A stretch of 24,276 bases of DNA from an uncultured Bacteroidales bacterium (GCA_937910305.1 CALEPS010000182.1:1-24276), one strand, 5' to 3'. Shown: positions 13,408 to 19,521, counted from the stretch's first letter. Notes: generated by a model not told the origin, from the letters alone. A program made the numbers and translations.

Positions 13408-13789
13408 CTTTATAAATCTGCACATACACATACGTGTACAGACTCCCGTACCCCTTCTCGCCTTCTTTTATTCCGGCGCGGTAGGTCTGGAACCGCTCCT
13501 GCCACTCTTTCGCCTCGGCTACTGCCTCGGCGGAACACTCCTCCGGCTTGCGGGCGGCTTTCTCGATGGCGTGGGCGCGTTTCTGTGCGGCCTTGATCAG
13601 CTCCCGGTTCCGCGTTGCCCCCTCGGACCACGCACCCTCATGTTTCTGCATGAAATAAATCTGGTGTTCGCTCCCGCTCCCTTTCCGGTGACGCGACACC
13701 AGACGCATGCCGTGGCTCTCACCGTATTTCTTACTGTCCAGTGCCCCCGTTAGTTGCTCTACAACTACATGATACTTTACTTTTCCCAT
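13388..13789 (-). CDS. Hypothetical protein (function unknown)
   Basis: The 133-aa protein is basic and hydrophilic, with no signal peptide or membrane segment. It starts 'MGKVKYHVVVEQLTGALD', has a middle region of likely helices ('NRELIKAAQKRAHAIEKAARKPEE', 'EAVAEAKEWQERFQTYR') and ends 'YGSLYTYVYVQIYKELKIKN'. It looks like a conserved Bacteroidales protein family, but I know of no assigned function. Codon use looks normal and the frame is continuous, so it is probably real. It has a well-formed minus-strand promoter at 14068-14098 and hence a long leader of about 270 nt. The last four codons lie in a heptamer microsatellite. Confidence 0.8.
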   Translation of the reverse strand: MGKVKYHVVVEQLTGALDSKKYGESHGMRLVSRHRKGSGSEHQIYFMQKHEGAWSEGATRNRELIKAAQKRAHAIEKAARKPEECSAEAVAEAKEWQERFQTYRAGIKEGEKGYGSLYTYVYVQIYKELKIKN

Positions 13790-14060
13790 AGTAATAATTT
13801 TTTTAGGTTTATAATTTAGGTTTATAATTCAGTTTATTTTTTAGGTTAGTTTTTATCAGGTTTATTGTTTTTTGTTTAATTTCAGTGAACACTAATGGGG
13901 TCTTAAGGTATTGCAATGAATTACTGTAGAATTGCCACAGTGGATGCATAGTGAGCTAGACTATACCTAGACCATACCTAGACGATATAAACTATGTCAC
14001 AGGCACATCCCTCTCCTGTCTTTTACCTCTGCAACCCCCCGCCTGCCCGTTTTTCTCTTT
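13790..14060 (-). promoter_or_regulatory. Long 5' leader of the hypothetical gene 13388-13789
   Basis: If transcription starts about 7 bp past the -7 box at 14068-14075, a leader of about 270 nt results. Its distal half holds three 11-bp tandem units (13956-13988) and an inverted repeat CAGGCA...TGTCCTG-like (about 14000-14020); its proximal half is AT-rich with a duplicated TAGGTTTATAATT (about 13803-13829). No long open frame fits in it. I do not recognise a known riboswitch. Confidence 0.5.
13956..13988. repeat. Three 11-bp tandem units (CTAGACNATAY)
   Basis: CTAGACTATAC, CTAGACCATAC and CTAGACGATAT follow each other exactly at 13956, 13967 and 13978. The period is about one helical turn. 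Confidence 0.9.
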
Positions 14061-14067
14061 CCCGCTG

Positions 14068-14098
14068 CAAAGATACAAAAAAAGTCTGAAATATGCAA
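14068..14098 (-). promoter_or_regulatory. Promoter of the hypothetical gene 13388-13789
   Basis: On the minus strand TTG (14096-14098), 20-bp spacer, TATCTTTG (14068-14075), within TTTGCATAT, the same -33 context as the hflX and efp promoters. Confidence 0.82.
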
Positions 14099-14120
14099 AT
14101 TTTGTTCCCATTTCCGGTGA

Positions 14121-14151
14121 TTTACAAAAACCGGCGAGGTTTCCCCCGCCG
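14121..14151 (-). terminator. Terminator of the BspA-like gene (minus strand)
   Basis: On the minus strand an 8-bp stem (CGGCGGGG with CCTCGCCG, one G.U) closes a GAAA tetraloop and is followed by GTTTTTG. It ends the 3' UTR that carries hairpin array 2. Confidence 0.85.
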
Positions 14152-14168
14152 ATTTCCTTTGTTCCCTT

Positions 14169-14330
14169 CTCGTGCATTCTTGCGCGAGTTTTCTTTCTTG
14201 GCGCTTTCGCGGGATATTATCCCGCCTTGTATGTCCATTTCTGCGGAATTATATTCCGCCCACCGCACGCTGCATTGATGCAGCGTCATCCGCTTTATTA
14301 GCGTTTATGCGCCGCTCATTTATGTGCGGC
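14169..14330. repeat. Hairpin array 2, directly after the BspA-like stop codon
   Basis: Hairpins in plus-strand order: CTCGTGCA/TGCGCGAG (14169-14188), GCGGGAT/ATCCCGC (14209-14225), GCGGAAT/ATTCCGC (14243-14259), ACGCTGCAT/ATGCAGCGT (14267-14286), CGCT/AGCG (14291-14303) and GCCGC/GCGGC (14311-14330). The first hairpin and the neighbouring TTGTATGTC match array 1. The array begins 1-2 nt after the minus-strand stop codon and runs to the terminator at 14121-14151. Confidence 0.9.
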
Positions 14331-14331
14331 T

Positions 14332-16599
14332 TTACCTCACTTCCTGCCCCGTGATAGTATATACCTTCTCCCCGCGGAGGATGTAGATTTGTCCGTCACG
14401 AAGGACTTTTGTACATTGTACATCGTCCCCTTGTACCTTCTCCACGCCTTGGCTTTTCGGTGTAGCAGTATAAGTCGCTGTATAGGTAGCATCCTCCGTG
14501 GCAGTCACGATAGCCGGACTCCAACCTTTGAACGAATACGTGTTTTGTTCATCCTCCGGGCGTTCGGGTGTTGCGCCGGTATATTCGGGCAATGTACCTT
14601 CATCTACCTGTGAGGACTGCAATTCCGTTCCGTCCCAGTTGGCAAAAGTAATGGTATAGGTCGGCGGTGTGTAAGTGCCGGTAGTTGTGAAAGTCTGCTC
14701 GGATCCGTAATAATACTGATCTCCCACTTTGCCATATACGCGGTACTTATATACCGTTCCAGCATCCAGATCAGTCAGCGTCGCACGCAAGGCGATACCG
14801 CTTGCCTGCACGAAGAAATGTTCATTAAGAGCCGCAGGCATACGACGCGGAGCATCCTTGGTACTTGGTACTTGGTCACTTTGTCCTTCCACTCGGCTTT
14901 CTGCCCAGTACTCAAAGCCCTGCTCCGTGAAGTCCTCCGAACCAGCGAGGGCATAACCGCTGATAGTGGCTTCGTTCTCACGGACTACCGTCGCCCCGTA
15001 AGTATAGAGAATCGGGTCAAACTCTACCGCCACATCGCCGGTGAAAATATACTGCCAGTCGCCGTAGTACATATTGCCTGCCGAGGACTGATAGAAAGCA
15101 CGGTATTTATAATACACGTCATCTTTGAGGTTCTTCAACCGGCCTGCCATCTGGCCGTTCGCTACAGGGCAGAATACCTTTGTACCCGCCATATCGTCCG
15201 GCGCGTCATTGCGCTTGTACTCAAATCCGCAACTAACTTCCGCATCTGCCATATTCGTCTCTGCTAACAAAATAGCCGTCGTGCTCGACACCGGCTTGGA
15301 CGCCTTGGTCGTCAGTTCAAGGGCGGTAGTAGTGAAAGAAACATTCACCGTCTCCGTCTCGCCGGTATTGGATGTTAGCACAACCGGAACATCCTTGTAC
15401 TCGCTGTCTGGTTCCAGTCCTATATATTCTAATACATTGCCTGCCTGCTGTTCGCCGCCTTCAATGCCAACCGAAACTAATACAGTATAAGTTGCCACAA
15501 AGCTAATTAGATTTGATGTTGAAGAAATATTCATGTTTGAGAGCACAGGCATATGCTCAATATTATCTTTAAATTTACTTTCAAAAATTGAATTAGAGAG
15601 ATATTTTTGAATACAACCAAATGGTACATAAATACGAGCAGACGTATTAAATAGCAAAGAACTATAACTTATAGTAGGGCAATCATTTGGAAGCATGTAT
15701 ACACTTTGCATACTATAGCATTTAGAAAAAGCGTTTCCTCCAATTGATTTAACACTAGAGCCAATAACGACTGATAACATATTTTCACAACTAGAAAAAG
15801 TACCATCTTCTATGCTTGAAACTTTATTAGGGATTACAATTGAGGTCAATTGCTTACAATTTTCAAAAGCAGACGCGCCAATACTAACTACACTTTCAGG
15901 GATAATAATAGTGGTAATCTTAGTACAATTAAAAAAACAATACTTTCCTATCTTATTAACCACGTTTGGAATGGCTATTTCGCCTTGTGCAGAAGATAAG
16001 CAGGCTAATAGTTCTCTTTTGTTCTGATTAGAATAAAACAAATCGCCATCTCTATATGCATTCATACATTGTGCTCCCCAATAGCCAAAATCATATGAAC
16101 TTGGTATCACATCTCCTAAATAATTAATATTAGTTATTCCATAAAATGCTTGGGATCCAATAGAGGTTACACTATTGGGAATATCGATAGAAATTAAAGA
16201 AGTACAGCCATAAAAAGCATATGTTCCAATACTTGTTATTCCATCAGGAATGTTAATAGAAGCTAACTCACTACTTCCTCCAAATGCATACGATTCAATT
16301 TCTGTCAATGTATTCGGCAAAACAACAGAAGTTAAATTAGAATATGGCCAACAAGCAAAACTCCCTACCTTTGTAACAGAATAAGTTTTTCCATTAAATA
16401 TGACTTTGTCTGGAATAATGAGATTTCCTTCATATTCACCTCCATATTCATTAGAAGAATTTCCTCGATAAGTAACCGAAGCTGTTAGATTTGCATCGTC
16501 AAAATCATACCAAATGCCATCAACTTGCGTATCGGAAGCAAACAGCGTTCCTACACTTAACACTATAGCAAGCAAGAGTGTAAACATTTTTTTTCTCAT
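14332..16599 (-). CDS. BspA-like leucine-rich-repeat surface protein
   Basis: The 755-aa protein has a signal peptide (about 1-21), then a BspA-type (LRR_5) array at about 60-350 with repeats of about 23 residues ('LTSIVIPNKVSSIEDGTFSSC', 'SLISIDIPNSVTSIGSQAFYGC' type). Two or three FN3-like beta modules follow (about 365-650), then an InlB B-repeat-like module ('YTITFANWDGTEL...YSFKGWSPAI...YTATYT', about 655-710) and a tail 'DGQIYILR...YTITGQEV'. It is probably displayed at the cell surface and may bind host or matrix ligands (family inference). The DNA for the LRR part is strikingly AT-rich (sampled lines 28% GC), while the C-terminal half is 50-57% GC, so the gene is mosaic. No standard promoter is visible upstream. 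Confidence 0.92.
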   Translation of the reverse strand: MRKKMFTLLLAIVLSVGTLFASDTQVDGIWYDFDDANLTASVTYRGNSSNEYGGEYEGNLIIPDKVIFNGKTYSVTKVGSFACWPYSNLTSVVLPNTLTEIESYAFGGSSELASINIPDGITSIGTYAFYGCTSLISIDIPNSVTSIGSQAFYGITNINYLGDVIPSSYDFGYWGAQCMNAYRDGDLFYSNQNKRELLACLSSAQGEIAIPNVVNKIGKYCFFNCTKITTIIIPESVVSIGASAFENCKQLTSIVIPNKVSSIEDGTFSSCENMLSVVIGSSVKSIGGNAFSKCYSMQSVYMLPNDCPTISYSSLLFNTSARIYVPFGCIQKYLSNSIFESKFKDNIEHMPVLSNMNISSTSNLISFVATYTVLVSVGIEGGEQQAGNVLEYIGLEPDSEYKDVPVVLTSNTGETETVNVSFTTTALELTTKASKPVSSTTAILLAETNMADAEVSCGFEYKRNDAPDDMAGTKVFCPVANGQMAGRLKNLKDDVYYKYRAFYQSSAGNMYYGDWQYIFTGDVAVEFDPILYTYGATVVRENEATISGYALAGSEDFTEQGFEYWAESRVEGQSDQVPSTKDAPRRMPAALNEHFFVQASGIALRATLTDLDAGTVYKYRVYGKVGDQYYYGSEQTFTTTGTYTPPTYTITFANWDGTELQSSQVDEGTLPEYTGATPERPEDEQNTYSFKGWSPAIVTATEDATYTATYTATPKSQGVEKVQGDDVQCTKVLRDGQIYILRGEKVYTITGQEVR
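14858..14878 (+). repeat. In-frame heptamer repeat in the BspA-like gene
   Basis: TTGGTAC, TTGGTAC, TTGGTCA follow in tandem and encode (minus strand) part of 'QSDQVPSTKD' between FN3-like strands. A GTACA-rich run at about 14410-14436 ('DDVQCTK') looks similar in kind. Confidence 0.75.
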
Positions 16600-17012
16600 A
16601 ATGTTTCCCTAATTCGTGTCGGGCGCAACTTTAAATGGTTGATATTTGGATTAGCTATATATACAAAACAAAAGCGCGAACATTATTCACGCTCATTCTC
16701 CTTAACTGGGTTCTAGCAAAACCTTTCTGCAAGAATAAACAATAACGTCCACGCCCGATATGTTTAACCCTCCCGCCCTACGAGGGGCGCGAACGGATAT
16801 TAACATACCCACGAGGACGCTTATTGTACAATCTTGTTTCGGGCAGATAAATTTGCTATATTCAGTTAAGCCAAAACAAGCGTCAATAAACGCCTTTTAT
16901 TTCAATTCTATGTTTGTGCTGATTCCTCATAGTGGGGACTACTCGGGCACTGCACTCGATATGCGTTTCATCGCATATCTTCACCTGTTTAACGTCAGTG
17001 AGTGACGGTGGT
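16600..17012. other. Non-coding spacer between KilA-N and the BspA-like gene
   Basis: The 413-bp spacer holds no gene I can support (an 81-codon plus-strand frame has no recognisable features) and no TAnnTTTG promoter for the BspA-like gene. It has several hairpins: CGTCA/TGACG (16993-17007), GATATGCG/CGCATATC with a 6-nt loop (16958-16979), GCGT/ACGC (16880-16893), and on the minus strand GCGTGAA/TTCGCGC (16674-16692). GTCGGGCG near 16619 and CGCCCGAT near 16753 are also complementary. It should contain the leader of the BspA-like gene and the 3' end of the KilA-N transcript. Confidence 0.55.
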
Positions 17013-17861
17013 TTATGCTTTGGGCAATTGAGGTAGCCCAGAGATATCAAGAGCAGACAAGGTTTGTAACTGCTTTATTGCCATATCACGCAATGATTGC
17101 AAACGACTTGATTGTGGTTGATGTTGTTCTATTAAAAGAGCATTATACGATTCCAAATTTGCTAATACCAATAATTGTTGGATTGACGCATAATCTCTTA
17201 TATTTCCCTTTTTGCCTTGGTTCTGTGCTCTCCATTGAGCAGCTGTCATACCAAACAAAGCAACATTGAGCACATCTGCCTCATCGGCATAGACATAAGA
17301 TTGTTGTTCCTTTGTTAATTCAGAAGGCAATAAATTCTGCTGAATAGCATCAGTATGCACCCTATAATTGAGTTTAGAGATTTCCCGATTGAGATTCCAT
17401 GACAGCGAAAGACGCGAATTCTCGTCATATTTTAGACGGCGATAATCCTTCATCAAATAGAGTTTAAACTCCGATGAAATCCACGAAGCGAATTCCATTG
17501 CTATGTCGCTGTGTGCATATGTGCCACTTCCGTACCGCCCTGCCTTTGTAATAATACCTATGGCTCCGGTTAAGTCTATCCACTTGGATGGCGTCATCAC
17601 AAAGCGATTCAATCCAGCTTCATTTTTAAACGTGTCGAATTGCACACGGTTAAAATTCGGGTTATGCAATGTTTCCCATAAGCCCAGAAACTCAATGGTA
17701 TTGCGGTTTCGCATCCAGTTTTGTATGGCAAAACGCGGATCATCACTATTTCGGTAGCGAGCAATATCTGTCAATGAGATATACTCATTCCGATAATCTT
17801 CTGTGTAGATTCCTACATTAATGCCTTGCACATGTAATGTATCCGATTTTACTTTTGCCAT
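17013..17861 (-). CDS. KilA-N domain protein
   Basis: The 282-aa protein has an N-terminal KilA-N domain (about residues 8-140: 'EYISLTDIARYRNSDDPRFAIQNWMRNRNTIEFLGLWETLHNPNFNRVQF', 'WIDLTGAIGIITKAGRYGSGTYAHSDIAMEFASWIS' in pieces). KilA-N is a DNA-binding-type fold found in phages and large DNA viruses and also in many chromosomal single genes of Bacteroidota. The C-terminal half ('YRVHTDAIQQNLLP', 'YADEADVLNVALFGMTAAQWR') is shared with such chromosomal members; its role is unknown. It lies 71 bp after the DUF2442 gene on the same strand and has no promoter of its own, so it is probably read from 18336-18366. Confidence 0.9.
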   Translation of the reverse strand: MAKVKSDTLHVQGINVGIYTEDYRNEYISLTDIARYRNSDDPRFAIQNWMRNRNTIEFLGLWETLHNPNFNRVQFDTFKNEAGLNRFVMTPSKWIDLTGAIGIITKAGRYGSGTYAHSDIAMEFASWISSEFKLYLMKDYRRLKYDENSRLSLSWNLNREISKLNYRVHTDAIQQNLLPSELTKEQQSYVYADEADVLNVALFGMTAAQWRAQNQGKKGNIRDYASIQQLLVLANLESYNALLIEQHQPQSSRLQSLRDMAIKQLQTLSALDISGLPQLPKA

Positions 17862-17886
17862 AATTAATTTTTATTATTCAATATTT

Positions 17887-17924
17887 CTCACCGCTTTTTT
17901 TACGCTGTCGGTGAGGTCAGACCT
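17887..17924 (-). repeat. Two hairpins in the DUF2442-KilA-N spacer
   Basis: CTCACCG (17887-17893) pairs with CGGTGAG (17909-17915); AGGT/ACCT (17914-17924) lies beside it. They could attenuate KilA-N expression, but no clear T run follows on the minus strand. Confidence 0.55.
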
Positions 17925-17932
17925 GGATAGTA

Positions 17933-18187
17933 CTAACCTTCAATTACACCTGCGTGTAATTGTTCAACCGGAAATACCAAATCCCAACTCTTTCCCCATA
18001 CTATATTACCGTCTTCTATTTCAAAACGACGGAAATGGCGAGGGTCAAGATATTTATTATACTGCGGATGAGGGTGACGACGGATGAAGTCACCTATATC
18101 TACTCGGCGGGTCGTTTGGTCGCTGAACTGTAAATCGACAGTCAGGTTACCCGCGTCTTTTGCTCCTGTTATATAAAGTCTGTTCAT
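17933..18187 (-). CDS. DUF2442 domain protein
   Basis: From ATG 18187 the protein has 84 aa, the usual size for DUF2442: 'YITGAKDAGNLTVDLQFSD', 'RRVDIGDFIRRHP', 'YLDPRHFRRFEIEDGNIVWG', 'WDLVFPVEQLHAG'. The family is often encoded directly after DUF4160 and the pair is treated as toxin-antitoxin-like, but no mechanism is established that I know of. Here the frame continues upstream into the remains of a DUF4160 gene, so a fused product from ATG 18307 cannot be excluded. The last codons contain a perfect hairpin, CAATTACAC/GTGTAATTG (17941-17962). Confidence 0.85.
   Translation of the reverse strand: MNRLYITGAKDAGNLTVDLQFSDQTTRRVDIGDFIRRHPHPQYNKYLDPRHFRRFEIEDGNIVWGKSWDLVFPVEQLHAGVIEG
17941..17962 (-). 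repeat. Perfect hairpin in the last codons of DUF2442
   Basis: CAATTACAC (17941-17949) and GTGTAATTG (17954-17962) form a 9-bp stem with a 4-nt loop. They encode 'EQLHAGVIE' on the minus strand. Confidence 0.85.
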
Positions 18188-18307
18188 AGTTCTAATTTGG
18201 TTTTTATGGTTGTACTCTTTACTGCCTGTCTTAAAATAAAGAATTGGGTTCATGCTCATTCGAATAGAAGAAAAAGACAAATCCGAAATATTCAAAATCT
18301 TGGGCAT
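18188..18307 (-). pseudogene. DUF4160 remnant, frameshifted and shortened
   Basis: From ATG 18307 the minus strand reads 'MPKILNIS' and then leaves the family pattern. One base out of frame, 18246-18290 reads 'YFGFVFFFYSNEHEP', the DUF4160 signature. Adding one T to the TTT run near 18286-18288 would join them as 'MPKILNIFGF' plus 'VFFFYSNEHEP'. The usual 'IHVHV' that follows is missing, and the frame then reads 'FKTGSKEYNHKNQ' into DUF2442, so there is a second lesion. Normal DUF4160 proteins are about 75-90 aa; only about 40 codons remain. The promoter directly upstream is intact. A sequencing error could explain the first lesion but not the missing segment. Confidence 0.8.
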
Positions 18308-18335
18308 CAATACTGCAGTTAATGATTTTGCGCTG

Positions 18336-18366
18336 CAAAATTACACAAAAAAAATGACACTCGCAA
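18336..18366 (-). promoter_or_regulatory. Promoter of the DUF4160/DUF2442/KilA-N unit
   Basis: On the minus strand TTG (18364-18366), 20-bp spacer, TAATTTTG (18336-18343). The 35 bp at 18325-18359 are identical to the C1 peptidase promoter (1879-1913). Confidence 0.87.
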
Positions 18367-18420
18367 ATAAAAGTGCCATTTTTCATGTTTTTAGGTCATT
18401 TTATAAAGAACGCTTGTTAC

Positions 18421-19206
18421 TTACTTTTTCCTCAAGTCTTTTATCACCATACTTGCTAACGTGCAACCGAAGACGGCGGTGACTTGCATGAGGCTGCCTT
18501 TGACGGGTAATTCGGTCTGTACTCTGTCAGCGGAGCGGTCTGTACTCTGTATTCTTAGTGCATTTTCCGTCGAATAGACGCATTGGACTTTCCGGTAGGG
18601 TTTCACGCCCATCTTCTTCATGCGTGCGCGGACAGCCTTAGCGAGCGCGTCACCTTTGATGTCCATCAGTTCGCCGGTTGTCACTTTGGTCGGGTCCAAA
18701 CGCAAGGCGGCACCCATAGAGCAGAAAATCTTCACTCCCCGCGTGCGCGTCGCGTTAATAATAAGGTCTGCCTTCGCCGCTACACTGTCTATTGCATCAA
18801 TGACATAGTCGTATGTAGAAAGGGCCTCTCCTAAATCCTCCCCTGAAGGGAAGGACTTGTTGTTCCCCCCTCCTTTCAGGGAGGGGTTGGGGGTAGGCTC
18901 GTACATTCTATGAATCGCCTCTATTTCCGCTTCGGGGTTGATAGTAAGCAGCCGTTCTTTGAGCACCTCTACTTTGGGTCTGCCCAATGTCTCTCTTGTC
19001 GCCGGCAGTTGGCGGTTGACGTTGGAAGGCTGCACCGTGTCGCCATCTACTATCGTCAGATGCGTCAGACCCGTACGGATGAGAGCCTCGGCGCACCACG
19101 AACCTACGCCTCCCACGCCGAAGAGGATCACGCGTTTCGTCCGAAGGGATTCCATCGTTTCGGAACCCAATAACGCTTCGCTTCTGGAAAAGAATTCGTT
19201 TGGCAT
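18421..19206 (-). CDS. tcdA: tRNA threonylcarbamoyladenosine dehydratase (TcdA/CsdL, E1-like)
   Basis: The 261-aa ThiF/MoeB-like protein should convert t6A37 to the cyclic form in ANN-decoding tRNAs. It has the nucleotide motif 'GVGGVGS' (30-36), 'VDGDTVQPSNVNRQ' (D54, N64, R65, Q66), 'YDYVIDAIDS' (132-141) and the TcdA-like 'GAALRLDPTKV' and 'VQCVYSTE'. Two extra segments look like repeat insertions: residues about 104-129 ('TPNPSLKGGGNNKSFPSGED'), just before 'YDYVIDAID', and about 218-232 ('IQSTDRSADRVQTE'). It lies 120 bp after rpsU on the same strand, behind the rpsU terminator and a TCGAAAG microsatellite; no own promoter of the standard type is visible. Confidence 0.92.
   Translation of the reverse strand: MPNEFFSRSEALLGSETMESLRTKRVILFGVGGVGSWCAEALIRTGLTHLTIVDGDTVQPSNVNRQLPATRETLGRPKVEVLKERLLTINPEAEIEAIHRMYEPTPNPSLKGGGNNKSFPSGEDLGEALSTYDYVIDAIDSVAAKADLIINATRTRGVKIFCSMGAALRLDPTKVTTGELMDIKGDALAKAVRARMKKMGVKPYRKVQCVYSTENALRIQSTDRSADRVQTELPVKGSLMQVTAVFGCTLASMVIKDLRKK
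18514..18550 (+). repeat. 34-bp dispersed repeat, copy in tcdA
   Basis: It matches 9353-9386 in hflX at 30 of 34 positions (18514-18547), in the antisense orientation relative to tcdA. Internally a 15-bp sequence CGGTCTGTACTCTGT occurs twice (18513-18527 and 18536-18550). Confidence 0.85.
18822..18896 (-). repeat. Palindromic insert in tcdA
   Basis: Two hairpin-like blocks (TCCCCTGAAGGGAA and CCTCCTTTCAGGGAGG) with the flanking GGGGTTGGGGG encode 'TPNPSLKGGGNNKSFPSGED'. It is the same type as the hflX inserts. Confidence 0.82.
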
Positions 19207-19214
19207 AATTATAT

Positions 19215-19287
19215 ATAGTCGAAAGTCAAAAGTCGAAAGTCGAAAGTCGAAAGCTGGAACGGGACAGAGCCTGTCGAAAGTCGAAAG
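19215..19287 (+). repeat. TCGAAAG heptamer array upstream of tcdA
   Basis: About seven 7-bp TCGAAAG or TCAAAAG units fill the spacer between tcdA and the rpsU terminator, interrupted near 19254-19273. Confidence 0.9.
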
Positions 19288-19314
19288 AAAAAAGGCTCAC
19301 AACGTGAGCCTTTT
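19288..19314 (-). terminator. rpsU terminator (minus strand)
   Basis: AAAAGGCTCAC (19290-19300) and GTGAGCCTTTT (19304-19314) form an 11-bp stem with a 3-nt loop, followed on the minus strand by a T run. A further palindrome AGTAATCA/TGATTACT (19315-19331) covers the rpsU stop codon. Confidence 0.92.
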
Positions 19315-19326
19315 AGTAATCAGTGA

Positions 19327-19521
19327 TTACTTATCATCGTGAGCGTGCAATGACTGCACATAGCGTGCATGCGCCATCTTAACTCGTTTCAGCTCACTCG
19401 GTTTGTCGAATTGCTGACGGCGACGGAGCTCTTTTACGACACCCGTCTTATCGAATTTGCGTTTGAATTTCTTAATCGCGCGCTCGATGTTTTCACCTTC
19501 TTTAACAGGAACGATAATCAT
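19327..19521 (-). CDS. rpsU: 30S ribosomal protein S21
   Basis: The 64-aa protein is full-length bS21 ('MIIVPVKEGENIERAIKKFKRKFDK', 'ELRRRQQFDKPSELK' in pieces). In Bacteroidota the anti-Shine-Dalgarno end of 16S rRNA is held by a pocket that includes bS21, and rpsU is one of the few genes kept under a strong Shine-Dalgarno. Here the leader has 12 bases fully complementary to the 16S 3' tail (19528-19539), with 8 nt between GGAGG and ATG. The gene lies directly behind tRNA-Leu in one transcript and ends at a strong terminator. Confidence 0.98.
   Translation of the reverse strand: MIIVPVKEGENIERAIKKFKRKFDKTGVVKELRRRQQFDKPSELKRVKMAHARYVQSLHAHDDK

Noticed and set aside
13165..14330. CRISPR array or integron attC sites
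   Set aside because: Hairpins are short, unevenly spaced and not separated by unique spacers of constant length; no integrase or cas gene is present.
16760..17005. 81-codon plus-strand frame as a gene
   Set aside because: No similarity that I recognise, no promoter, and the hairpins around it fit an untranslated region better.
16616..17012. tmRNA, 6S RNA or other known structured RNA
   Set aside because: I could not find the conserved ends or the tag frame of tmRNA or another pattern that I know.
17013..17861. KilA-N gene as part of a prophage
   Set aside because: No integrase, structural or lysis genes are near; such single KilA-N genes are common in Bacteroidota chromosomes.
18188..18307. 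Programmed frameshifting in the DUF4160 region
   Set aside because: Restoring the frame gives only the start of the domain; the conserved segment after 'SNEHEP' is missing, so decay is more likely.
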